Positions 7,249 through 14,397 of a stretch of DNA of 14,397 nt are shown piece by piece. Position numbers and translations under genes: made by a program. Under the pieces are notes generated by a model. It saw only the letters and a program-made list of their open reading frames with translations. It did no database searches and was not told the origin of the DNA. Positions within the stretch are counted from its first letter, which is position 1, and the number at the start of each line of letters is the position of its first letter. The DNA comes from Zymogenus sp964542895 (GTDB lineage: Bacteria; Desulfobacterota; Zymogenia; Zymogenales; Zymogenaceae): positions 1 through 14,397 of the forward strand of contig CAZIWT010000094.1 of assembly GCA_964542895.1 (NCBI GenBank), given 5' to 3'.

Positions 7249-7277
7249 ATTTTAAATCATTTCTCCCCCTTTGGCAA
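7249..7277 (-). promoter_or_regulatory. Sigma-70-like promoter for the - strand genes
   Basis: Read on the - strand: -35 TTGCCA (7272-7277), a 17-base spacer, then -10 TAAAAT (7249-7254). Both boxes match five of six consensus positions and the spacing is ideal. Transcription would start near 7242, about 70 bases before the ATG at 7170, and would run through the PsbP-like gene and possibly DUF488. This is a pattern match only. Confidence 0.55.
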
Positions 7278-7358
7278 TAGATTCTTCGGGAATATTTTGA
7301 TTGGAGCCTCCCTTATCCTCTGAGCGTCCAACGACGGCGCTGTTTATCGGAAGGCTCG

Positions 7359-7387
7359 TTGACATCCCTTTTCGTTCGTGGTACACT
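7359..7387 (+). promoter_or_regulatory. Sigma-70-like promoter for the cyclase operon
   Basis: An exact -35 TTGACA (7359-7364), a 17-base spacer, and -10 TACACT (7382-7387, four of six). Transcription would start near 7394 and give a leader of about 60 bases before the cyclase ATG at 7455. It lies back to back with the - strand promoter at 7249-7277, about 80 bases away. The intervening space 7278-7358 shows no obvious dyad operator and no TGTGA-N6-TCACA-type CRP site. Confidence 0.6.
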
Positions 7388-7454
7388 TCTCTTTTATGAA
7401 TAAAATTCGATTGGACTGATCATTCTACTTGAAAATATCGGGCGAAAAGTTTGA

Positions 7455-9932
7455 ATGAAAGACGCCGGGAGCAAATATCGAGATTCTTCCCCCTTCAAAT
7501 CCATCAGGAAGTCGGCGGGCACTATTAGAAAGAATCTAAAGTGGAGGGGGATCGTAACGAAGTTTTTCGAAAGCATCGAGGAAAAAAAGAGGCGGATTCT
7601 CATTGCGGCCTGTTGTCTCCTCTTCGTTTTTCTATTGGTAGTCGGATTTGCCCTCTTCTATCCCCGTCCGGGTATCGGCGTCTCGATTGGACAGGACCTC
7701 TCCATTAAAGACGTCAGGGGAGGAAGCCCGGCGGAGGATTCCGGGCTTGCGGCCGGGGATGTGATCATCGGCTGGGGGGGGGATAAAATAACCGGCTTCT
7801 ACAATCTTGAAAGGAGGATAGTCAACTCCGACATCGACGACGGGATCAAGTTGAGGGTATTGAGCGAGGCGGGCCCGAGGGATGTAATTGTGCTGGTTGA
7901 GAGGGCCCCCCTCTCTCCGACGAACCTCTTGATGGCGATAGCCTCCCTTTTGCTGATAGGTTTTCTCCTCTTTATTCTGATAAAGAAAAAATATAAGACC
8001 ACCGTTTTCCTTCTGTTCCTTATCTCCTTTTTTCTTGCCCTCTTTCTATTTCTCCTGGCCGCAAGGGAGATCACCTTTTTTCGCACATTTTTTATCGTTC
8101 TCATCATAATCAGTGCGGTCGCGGTATCGCCGCTGTTTCTTCACCTGACGTATATCTTCCCCAGAAAGAGGGCGGTTACAAAAGGTATCGGCCTGTTCTT
8201 CTACACTCCCGCCCTGGCGGCCGCCGCCGTCGCTTCATATTACACATGCCGTTATCTTATCGATCCTACGATTCCGCTGTCGTCCGTGAAATATTTTGTG
8301 CTGCCGGTCTTGATCGTCGCCTTTATTTTGTACTTCGGTCTGGGTATATTTTTTCTTCTTGTCTCCTTTTACACCTCACCGTTAAAGAAGGTCGAGAACC
8401 AGGTGAAGTGGTTCTTCCTCGGGATCGTGCTGGGCGCCGTGCCTCTGATTCTCTTTTTTATTTTTCTGGAGCTTATAGGCGTTTCGGCACTCTATTACGG
8501 GAGGTACGACCTCTTTCTCTTTTTATCCTTTCTCTTCCCCGTCTCGATGGTCTTCGCCGTCACCGAATATCGCCTGATGGATATAGACGCCCTGTTGAAC
8601 AGGATGATCGTATACACCCTTTTGGTCACCTCCCTCGTTTCCATATATATCGGACTTGTATCGATCATTAAGATTATCTTCGGGATAGAGCACCCTATAA
8701 GCCACACCTGGGCCGCTTTGATACCGGTCATCATCGTGGGAGCCCTTTACGAGCCGTTGAGAAAGTGGTTTCAGGACACGGTGGACAGGTTTATCTTCAG
8801 GGAGAAGTTCACCCATCTCAGGATTATCTCCGAGTACAGCCGAAATCTCCTCTCCATCATAGACCTGGAGGTCCTCCTGCGGACGTCGCTCGATGCCCTG
8901 AACGAGGTCATGGGTATCAAGAGGAGCGTTATCTCCCTCTTCGACCGGTCCAAGAGGGCCTTTCGGGTAAAGGTCGCCCACGGCATACCGATAAAGAGGG
9001 AGATTGTTTTCCCGTCCCAGAGCTGGGTCAGACAGTACATCGATGATTCCACCACGGTTGTCAAGCTCGAGCCGAATCCGCAGGAGGGGAGGGGAAGGGA
9101 TTTGCAGCTTATGATGACGCTCAGGGGGCGGGACGGGATATTGGGTATAATGGGTCTTTCCGGAAAGGAGAAGGGGGAGCTTTTTTCATCCGAGGACTTT
9201 CGACTCCTGGAGACATTCTCGTCCCAGCTCTCCATGGCCATTCAGAACTGTATAATGATCGACGAGAGCAGGAGGGCGGCGAACACCAGGGAGGCCTACG
9301 GGAGATTCCTTTCCCAGGCCCTTGTTGACAAGATAATGTCCGATCCTGAAAAGGTCGAGCTCGGCGGGGAGAACCTCGAGGTGGCGGTCCTCTTTTGCGA
9401 CCTCAGGGACTTCACTCAAACCACCGACGGCATGGCGCCCCACAATGTGGTCGGTCTCTTGAACGAGTATTTCTCCGCCCTTACCGACGTCATCTTCTCC
9501 TTTGACGGCACCCTCGATAAATATATCGGCGACGGGATCATGGCGCTGTTCGGCGCGCCCATCCCCAGCGAGGACGATCCCTTGAGGGCGGTAAACGCTG
9601 CAAGGAAGATGCAGGCGAGGGTATCGGAAATAAACGAGAGGCGAAAGAATGACGACCAGGTAATTCTCGGGCTCGGGATAGGTGTGGACCTCGGGGAGGT
9701 GACGGTGGGCAATATAGGCTCGCCCAAGAGGATGGAGTACACGGCTATCGGCGATGCGGTCAACCTCGCATCTCGCCTCGTGGATAAGGCGGGCTACGGG
9801 GAGATCCTCATCACCAGCGAGGTGAACTCCAAGGTCAAGGGTGCGGTCTCGACAAAGCGGGTGGAGGAAAAGATCAGGATAAAGGGGAAGGGACAGGTGC
9901 GGGTCTACCGGGTCGCCTGGGGTGATGAATGA
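7455..9932 (+). CDS. Class III adenylate cyclase with PDZ, ten-helix membrane sensor and GAF domains
   Basis: Predicted to make cAMP from ATP in response to an envelope or membrane signal. Domains in order of the 825 residues: helix 1 (48-69); a PDZ domain outside the membrane (about 72-152; GSPAEDSGLAAGDVIIGW); about nine further helices between 154 and 431, with basic loops on the cytoplasmic side; the segments YRLMDIDALLNR (372-383) and LYEPLRKWFQDTVDRFIF (431-448), typical of ComP-like sensor kinases; a GAF domain (about 465-600); a short linker; and the cyclase catalytic domain (about 640-825). Catalytic residues are all present: metal ligands Asp649 and Asp693, adenine-selecting Lys689 and Thr763, and transition-state Asn770 and Arg774. 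Thr in place of Asp at 763 marks subclass IIIb. The start lacks a strong ribosome site. A run of nine G (7774-7782) lies in the PDZ coding part. It ends in an ATGA overlap with the radical SAM gene. Confidence 0.94.
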   Translation: MKDAGSKYRDSSPFKSIRKSAGTIRKNLKWRGIVTKFFESIEEKKRRILIAACCLLFVFLLVVGFALFYPRPGIGVSIGQDLSIKDVRGGSPAEDSGLAAGDVIIGWGGDKITGFYNLERRIVNSDIDDGIKLRVLSEAGPRDVIVLVERAPLSPTNLLMAIASLLLIGFLLFILIKKKYKTTVFLLFLISFFLALFLFLLAAREITFFRTFFIVLIIISAVAVSPLFLHLTYIFPRKRAVTKGIGLFFYTPALAAAAVASYYTCRYLIDPTIPLSSVKYFVLPVLIVAFILYFGLGIFFLLVSFYTSPLKKVENQVKWFFLGIVLGAVPLILFFIFLELIGVSALYYGRYDLFLFLSFLFPVSMVFAVTEYRLMDIDALLNRMIVYTLLVTSLVSIYIGLVSIIKIIFGIEHPISHTWAALIPVIIVGALYEPLRKWFQDTVDRFIFREKFTHLRIISEYSRNLLSIIDLEVLLRTSLDALNEVMGIKRSVISLFDRSKRAFRVKVAHGIPIKREIVFPSQSWVRQYIDDSTTVVKLEPNPQEGRGRDLQLMMTLRGRDGILGIMGLSGKEKGELFSSEDFRLLETFSSQLSMAIQNCIMIDESRRAANTREAYGRFLSQALVDKIMSDPEKVELGGENLEVAVLFCDLRDFTQTTDGMAPHNVVGLLNEYFSALTDVIFSFDGTLDKYIGDGIMALFGAPIPSEDDPLRAVNAARKMQARVSEINERRKNDDQVILGLGIGVDLGEVTVGNIGSPKRMEYTAIGDAVNLASRLVDKAGYGEILITSEVNSKVKGAVSTKRVEEKIRIKGKGQVRVYRVAWGDE

Positions 9933-12604
9933 AGAACGATAAAAATATAGAGACCTTTTTGGCCTCGGCCCTGCCTAAGGTGTCAAAGCCGGGGAGGTAT
10001 ATCGGGGGGGAGGTAAACTCCGTCTCGATCCCCCCCAAAGAGGGTGATCTCCGGTTCGCCCTCGCTTTTCCGGAGGTCTACGAGATCGGGATGAGCCACA
10101 AGGGGATTTCAATCATCTATAGCGTGCTGAACTCGCTACCCGGGGTTTATGCGGAGCGGGTCTTTGCGCCGTGGCCGGATATGGCGGTGAAGATGGGGGA
10201 TATGGGTGTAGAGCTCTTCTCCCTGGAGACGAAGACGCCGCTCATGGATTTTGACGTCATCGGCTTTTCCCTCATGTACGAGCTTACCTACACGAACGTC
10301 GTCAATATGCTTAAGCTCGCTAATATTCCCCACCTTTCTTCGGATAGGGACGGGTCTTGTCCCCTTGTCGTCGCCGGGGGCGCCCAGGCGGTGAATCCGG
10401 AGCCTGTGGCCGGTATCTTCGACGCCGTGGTTGTGGGGGACGGGGAGGAGGCGGCCGTGGAGATCTGCGATACGTTGAAGAAAATTAAACCCCTTGGGGA
10501 AAATCGGGATGAAATCCTGTCCGCCCTCGAAAAGATCGAGGGCGTTTACGTACCGAGCTTTTACGAGCCGGTATATAAGGGCCGAAAGTCCGCCGAGGGG
10601 GGAGAAAATAGTGTCTTTTCCGGGATGGTCTATACGGGGGGCGGGGGGAAGGCAGAAAAGGTTGCCGAGAAGGTTGATATTTCAGGCGAATCCGGGGGCG
10701 GTCGTCGGGTGAGGCGGCGGATTCTGAGGGATATCAACGGTGGCTTTTTTACCGGGTCTTCCTATTTCTCCCCGGTGGTTCCGAACGTAAAGGCGGTCCA
10801 CGACCGCGTCAACGTGGAGATAGCCCGGGGATGCGGGCGGGGTTGCAGGTTCTGCCAGGCCGGGTTCGTCAACCGGCCGGTGAGGGAGCGGTCTGTCGAA
10901 GATATCCTCTACGTCGCGAAGCAAGCCCTTAAGGTCACCGGGATGGAAGAGCTCTCGCTCCTCTCCCTCTCCGCCACGGATCATTCGAATATCTCGTCGA
11001 TAATAAGGAGCCTGATGAGGGCACTGAACACGGACGTAGGCAAAAGAAGCGTCGCCCTCTCCGTCCCGTCGGTCAGGGCGGACACCCTGACCAATGATAT
11101 GATCGATGAGATAAAAAAGGTGAGAAAGACCGGGTTCACGATAGCGCCTGAGGCGGGAAGCCAGAGGCTTCGGGACGTCATAAACAAGAACGTGACCGAG
11201 GACGAGATCGAGAGGACGATCGATATTGTTTTCGGGGCGGGGTGGAATCTGATAAAACTCTACTTTATGATAGGCCTCCCCACCGAGACCGACAATGACA
11301 TCGAGGAACTGATAGAGCTCGTCAGGAGGATGGCGAGGCGGCATACGTCATCGAGGTCATCGAGGCGGGGGCGGATAAACCTTTCCGTCTCTACCTTTGT
11401 ACCGAAGCCCCACACCCCCTTTCAGTGGGAGCGGTTTATCGGGGTTAAGGAGATCAAGAGGCGCCAGGGGATGATTCGTAAGACCCTTGTCAAGGAGGGG
11501 GTGAAGCTCAAGTTTCACGATCCGTATATGACCCTCGTCGAGGCCGCCTTCGCCCGGGGTGGTAGGGAGCTTATGGACGTTGTCATCAGGGCCTCCGATC
11601 TCGGCTGCGGTTTCGACGGGTGGACGGAGCACTTCGACTTCGGACTCTGGGAAAGGGCCTTTCACGATTCGGGGCTTGACATAAACGAGTACGCCGGGGC
11701 CGTTTTCGACGGACAATCCCCCCTTCCCTGGGATCATATCGATTCGGGGATCGACAGAAAATTCCTGATGGGAGAGAGGGAAAAGGCCCATCGGGAGGAG
11801 ACGACTCAGGACTGCGTCAGGGGCGAATGCACGAACTGCGGCGTCTGCGGGGAGGGGATCAAAAACGTCTTCGGGGAAGACTTGGCAGCTTCCACGGCCG
11901 AGGCCGCGTCTTTGGGGGAAGGGACCGCCGCCGCAGAAGGGGAGCGGCTGAAATATCTCCTCTTCTACTCCCGGAGGGGCGACATCCGCTTCCTCAGCCA
12001 CCTAGAGACCGCCTCTTTGATAGTCAGGGCGATGATAAGGGCCCGCCTCCCGTTAAAATACAGCGAGGGATTCAATCCCAAGCCGAGGGTAAGCTTCAGG
12101 GGGGCGCTCCCGGTCGGGGTTAAGGCTTTGGCGGAGCCGTTCTTCGTCGAGCTTACCAGAAAGATCGATCCGGACGAGATTGTCTCCAGCATAAACGAGA
12201 CGCTCCCAATGGGGATAGGGATACGCTCCGCAGTAGGTCCCGTCGAGGATGTCAGGGATTTTATCTCGAAGATTCCTGATCCGGTTTACAGAATCTCCCA
12301 CAACGGAGTCGGCCCCGACCTCGAAGACGAGGCCGTGAGCATATCCGAATTTCTCGAAAGGGACGAGGCCTGGTACGAGTATAAAAGCAAGGGGAGGGAT
12401 AAACGGATCGATATCAGGAAATATGTGGAAGATATCGAACTTCTCGAGGACGGTGGAGTAATAAGGCTCAAGATGAAGACGATAAACGGCTCCTCCCCCA
12501 GCCCCTTCAGGGCCGTGTCTACGATCTTCGGTATGCCGGAGGGGGAGGCGAGATCGCTCTCTGTCGTCAAGGAGGGGGACGTTGGAGGGACAACGGGGTC
12601 GTAA
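9929..12604 (+). CDS. B12-binding-type radical SAM protein fused to DUF2344 domain (TIGR03960 + TIGR03936 type)
   Basis: An 891-residue fusion of two parts that occur joined or adjacent in many bacteria; the reaction catalysed is not known to me. Residues about 40-185 form a cobalamin-binding-like Rossmann region (FPEVYEIGMSHKGI, VVAGGAQAVNPEP, VVVGDGEEA). The radical SAM core starts near 295 with the 4Fe-4S motif Cys302-x3-Cys306-x2-Cys309 in IARGCGRGCRFCQAGFVNR. APEAGSQRLRDVINKNVTED (406-425) and YFMIGLPTETDND (445-457) are core motifs. A second cysteine cluster, Cys629, 634, 637 and 640, precedes an Ala/Gly/Glu-rich linker (about 650-672). The DUF2344 part (about 674-880) opens with LLFYSRRGDIRFLSHLETAS and has YSEGFNPKPRVSF. 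The gene starts in an ATGA overlap with the cyclase and is 33 bases upstream of rng. The usual rng pairing suggests a job in RNA or ribosome metabolism, by inference. Confidence 0.93.
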   Translation: MKNDKNIETFLASALPKVSKPGRYIGGEVNSVSIPPKEGDLRFALAFPEVYEIGMSHKGISIIYSVLNSLPGVYAERVFAPWPDMAVKMGDMGVELFSLETKTPLMDFDVIGFSLMYELTYTNVVNMLKLANIPHLSSDRDGSCPLVVAGGAQAVNPEPVAGIFDAVVVGDGEEAAVEICDTLKKIKPLGENRDEILSALEKIEGVYVPSFYEPVYKGRKSAEGGENSVFSGMVYTGGGGKAEKVAEKVDISGESGGGRRVRRRILRDINGGFFTGSSYFSPVVPNVKAVHDRVNVEIARGCGRGCRFCQAGFVNRPVRERSVEDILYVAKQALKVTGMEELSLLSLSATDHSNISSIIRSLMRALNTDVGKRSVALSVPSVRADTLTNDMIDEIKKVRKTGFTIAPEAGSQRLRDVINKNVTEDEIERTIDIVFGAGWNLIKLYFMIGLPTETDNDIEELIELVRRMARRHTSSRSSRRGRINLSVSTFVPKPHTPFQWERFIGVKEIKRRQGMIRKTLVKEGVKLKFHDPYMTLVEAAFARGGRELMDVVIRASDLGCGFDGWTEHFDFGLWERAFHDSGLDINEYAGAVFDGQSPLPWDHIDSGIDRKFLMGEREKAHREETTQDCVRGECTNCGVCGEGIKNVFGEDLAASTAEAASLGEGTAAAEGERLKYLLFYSRRGDIRFLSHLETASLIVRAMIRARLPLKYSEGFNPKPRVSFRGALPVGVKALAEPFFVELTRKIDPDEIVSSINETLPMGIGIRSAVGPVEDVRDFISKIPDPVYRISHNGVGPDLEDEAVSISEFLERDEAWYEYKSKGRDKRIDIRKYVEDIELLEDGGVIRLKMKTINGSSPSPFRAVSTIFGMPEGEARSLSVVKEGDVGGTTGS

Positions 12605-12637
12605 AATCTGATTCCCTTACCGGACTGAATTTTAAAG

Positions 12638-14179
12638 ATGGTAAAGAGCATAATATTAAACTCCCACCCTTGGGAGACCCGGGCGGCCGTCACGGAGAAC
12701 GGCGTACTGACCGAGCTTTACATAGAGCGGCCCAAAGACCTGGGGGTGTCGGGAAATATCTACAAGGGGAAGGTGGAGCGGGTGCTTCCCGGGATGGAGG
12801 CGGCGTTCGTCGACATCGGCCTTATGAAGTCCGCCTTTCTCTACGTCACCGATTTTTACGACGACTTCGACGAGCTGGAGGACCTGGTGGGAATGGGAGG
12901 CGCCGGGGGGATGAGGGACGGCGGACAAGTCGCTCCCAAGGGCGCTTCCGGGGGAAAGCCCTCATTTGCGGGCGACGGCGAGCTTATCGAGGGGATGGTC
13001 AAGAGGGGGCAGGAAGTGCTGGTTCAGGTTGCGAGGGAGCCCCTCGGGGGAAAGGGGGCCAGGGTGACGTCCCATATCTCCCTTCCCGGGAAATACCTCG
13101 TCCTCCTCCCGACGGTGGATCGGGTGGGGGTCTCCCGGCGCATAGAGGATGAGGGACAGCGGAATCGATTGAAGAAGATCGTGGAGGAGATAAAGCCCCA
13201 GGGGACCGGCTTTATCGTAAGGACGGCGGGGTGGGGCAAAAGCGAGGAGGAGATAAGGGAAGATATGGAGTTCTTGTTGAAGCTATATGAGTCGATACTG
13301 AAGAAAAAGGAGAAGGCTCCCTCGCCGTCTCTGATCCACCGGGAGCTCGATCTCCCGCACCGGCTCGTCAGGGACTTTTTGACCCAGGACGTGGATCGAT
13401 TCGTGGTCGATTCCAAACAGGAGTTTACCAAGCTGCTGGAGTTTGCGGAAAACTTCCTCCCGGAGGTGTCGAGGAGGATAGAGTTTTTCAACGGACAGAA
13501 GTCCATTTTCGACCAATACGGGCTCGACATGGAGATAAAGAGGGCGCTGGACAAAAAAGTCTGGTTGAAGTCGGGGGGGTATATAATAATTGAGATAACC
13601 GAGGCGTTGACCGCCATCGATGTCAACACCGGGCGCTTCGTGGGAAAGAGGGACCTGGAGGATACGATTTTGAGGACGAATCTGGAGGCGGTAAAGGAGA
13701 TAGCGTATCAGCTCAAGCTCAGAAATATCGGCGGGCTGATCATCATAGACTTTATAGATATGGAGAAGGCGCAGAATCGCGAGATGGTCTACACGGCGCT
13801 GGACGAGGCCCTGAAGACGGACAAGAAGAAGACGAATATCCTGAAGATATCGGAGCTCGGTCTGGTTGAGATGACCAGAAAGAGGACGAGGGAGAGCATC
13901 ACCCACGCGCTGACGGATATATGCCCCTACTGCGAGGGGCACGGTTACGTAAAGTCGGTAAGGACCGTCTGCTACGAGATATTTCGTGAGCTCGTCAAGG
14001 GCACAAAGGGGCTGAACTCGGAAAAGGTTATCATAATGGTAAACCCGGATGTGGCGGGCCTCCTTTACGATGACGAGCAGGAGCAGCTTCTTGAGCTTGA
14101 GGAATACCTCGGTGCCAGGGTCGTAATCAGGAGTGTGCCCGATCTCCACGTCGAGGAGTACGACATAAGCTTTGCGTGA
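12638..14179 (+). CDS. rng: Ribonuclease E/G family endoribonuclease (RNase G-like)
   Basis: Endonuclease that processes rRNA precursors and cuts mRNA at AU-rich single-stranded sites, sensing 5' monophosphate ends. The 513 residues fit RNase G and lack the long degradosome scaffold of RNase E. The N-terminus (ILNSHPWETRAAVTENGVLTELYIER) aligns with the family start and supports the ATG at 12638. The S1 domain spans about 36-130, with a Gly-rich insertion at about 85-113 before the GQEVLVQVAREPLGGKGARVT signature. Catalytic, Mg-binding aspartates are Asp328 (TAIDVNTGRFVG) and Asp371 (GGLIIIDFIDM). The zinc-link CPYC motif is Cys429-Cys432. GLVEMTRKRTRES at 408-420 is also diagnostic. The ribosome site is weak. 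In many genomes rplU-rpmA follow this pair; here the coding stops and an AT-rich space begins. Confidence 0.96.
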   Translation: MVKSIILNSHPWETRAAVTENGVLTELYIERPKDLGVSGNIYKGKVERVLPGMEAAFVDIGLMKSAFLYVTDFYDDFDELEDLVGMGGAGGMRDGGQVAPKGASGGKPSFAGDGELIEGMVKRGQEVLVQVAREPLGGKGARVTSHISLPGKYLVLLPTVDRVGVSRRIEDEGQRNRLKKIVEEIKPQGTGFIVRTAGWGKSEEEIREDMEFLLKLYESILKKKEKAPSPSLIHRELDLPHRLVRDFLTQDVDRFVVDSKQEFTKLLEFAENFLPEVSRRIEFFNGQKSIFDQYGLDMEIKRALDKKVWLKSGGYIIIEITEALTAIDVNTGRFVGKRDLEDTILRTNLEAVKEIAYQLKLRNIGGLIIIDFIDMEKAQNREMVYTALDEALKTDKKKTNILKISELGLVEMTRKRTRESITHALTDICPYCEGHGYVKSVRTVCYEIFRELVKGTKGLNSEKVIIMVNPDVAGLLYDDEQEQLLELEEYLGARVVIRSVPDLHVEEYDISFA

Positions 14180-14195
14180 CCGTTTTTTTGAACGG

Positions 14196-14209
14196 ATGTA
14201 ATTTTACAT
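14196..14209. promoter_or_regulatory. 14-base palindrome just after rng, possible operator or terminator part
   Basis: ATGTAA-TT-TTACAT, a perfect 6-base dyad with a 2-base centre, 17 bases after the rng stop. A second, weaker dyad (CCGTT/AACGG at 14180-14184 and 14191-14195, with a T-rich loop) lies directly before it. Neither has a T-run on its 3' side, so neither is a convincing intrinsic terminator. The AT-only core suits a helix-turn-helix dimer site. No regulator is identifiable. Confidence 0.3.
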
Positions 14210-14280
14210 GGTTTATGATGTGGGTAGTGGAAAATTGTCGAGTCGAGGATTTTTGAGATATTGGTTGATATTCGAAGTAT

Positions 14281-14309
14281 TTTTCACCTAAATCGAGTAT
14301 TTCTATAAT
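14281..14309 (+). promoter_or_regulatory. Promoter-like element with perfect -10 box
   Basis: -35-like TTTTCA (14281-14286, four of six), 17-base spacer, then an exact TATAAT at 14304-14309. It lies in the AT-rich non-coding tail, where chance matches are likelier, so confidence is limited. It would fire toward the right edge, where an rplU-rpmA-type operon would be the usual neighbour of this radical SAM-rng pair. Confidence 0.4.
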
Positions 14310-14357
14310 ATTCCCCAATTATTACCAACAAAGACATTTTTTTTCTGCTTTTTCCCC

Positions 14358-14386
14358 TTGCTATATAGACGGGATTGCTTTATTAT
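14358..14386 (+). promoter_or_regulatory. Second promoter-like element facing the right edge
   Basis: -35 TTGCTA (14358-14363, four of six, with the conserved TTG), 17-base spacer, -10 TATTAT (14381-14386, five of six). It sits about 50 bases after the other candidate, so a tandem promoter pair is possible. The gene it would drive lies outside the window. Confidence 0.42.
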
Positions 14387-14397
14387 TATGTTAGCAC

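Larger units (their letters stand above)
14180..14397. other. AT-rich non-coding space after rng
   Basis: No believable coding frame on either strand and no tRNA or other RNA gene that I can fold by eye. It holds the palindrome at 14196-14209, two promoter-like elements, and a run of eight or more T near 14334-14344 that is not preceded by a stable stem. The base composition contrasts sharply with the GC-rich rng gene. It reads as the border between two transcription units. Confidence 0.6.

Noticed and set aside
7171..7454. Riboswitch or CRP site in the divergent space
   Set aside because: No conserved riboswitch core and no TGTGA-N6-TCACA dyad could be seen; only the two promoters are supported.
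13283..14149. 288-codon - strand frame opposite rng
   Set aside because: It is antisense to the catalytic core of RNase G, which is fully conserved; no independent protein features.
14180..14195. Intrinsic terminator after rng
   Set aside because: The stem is only five pairs and the T-run lies in the loop rather than after the stem.

Overview
The window looks like a chromosomal segment of a Gram-negative, Desulfobacterota-like (deltaproteobacterial) bacterium. This is inferred from protein style: Asd of the long-armed type, a fused B12-binding radical SAM/DUF2344 protein next to an RNase E/G homologue, a HEAT-like N-terminus on a big membrane protein, and frequent AGG and ATA codons. The taxonomic call is tentative. 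There are ten genes (one cut by the left edge), no RNA genes, no insertion sequence and no CRISPR array. Apart from one tandem repeat and a few short intergenic spaces the window is densely coding.

Region 1 (1-5813, + strand) is one tightly packed run: the end of asd (aspartate-semialdehyde dehydrogenase), a large unrecognised single-pass membrane protein with an acidic cytoplasmic part and a long exported coiled coil, ecfT (transmembrane subunit of an ECF vitamin transporter), truA (tRNA pseudouridine synthase), bioY (biotin-binding S component) and a TPR-like protein of unknown function. Spacings run from 10 bases to 4-base start/stop overlaps (GTGA, ATGA), so this is probably one operon. 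It holds two of the three parts of a biotin ECF transporter; the ATPases are not in the window.

Region 2 (5814-7170) has two - strand genes, a DUF488 protein starting at TTG and a membrane-anchored protein with a PsbP-like C-terminus. They converge on region 1 at a 12-base tandem repeat (5841-5900) whose units each carry an in-frame stop for the DUF488 gene. The space 7171-7454 is a divergent control region with a good sigma-70-type promoter facing each way.

Region 3 (7455-14179, + strand) is a second run: a ten-helix, PDZ- and GAF-containing class III adenylate cyclase, then (ATGA overlap) the radical SAM/DUF2344 fusion, then rng (RNase E/G). The last two are a commonly seen pair; translational coupling to a membrane cyclase is the unusual part. 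The cyclase appears to carry a ComP-type sensor-kinase input module on a cyclase output. The final 218 bases are AT-rich, non-coding, and hold a palindrome and two promoter-like elements that probably serve a gene to the right.
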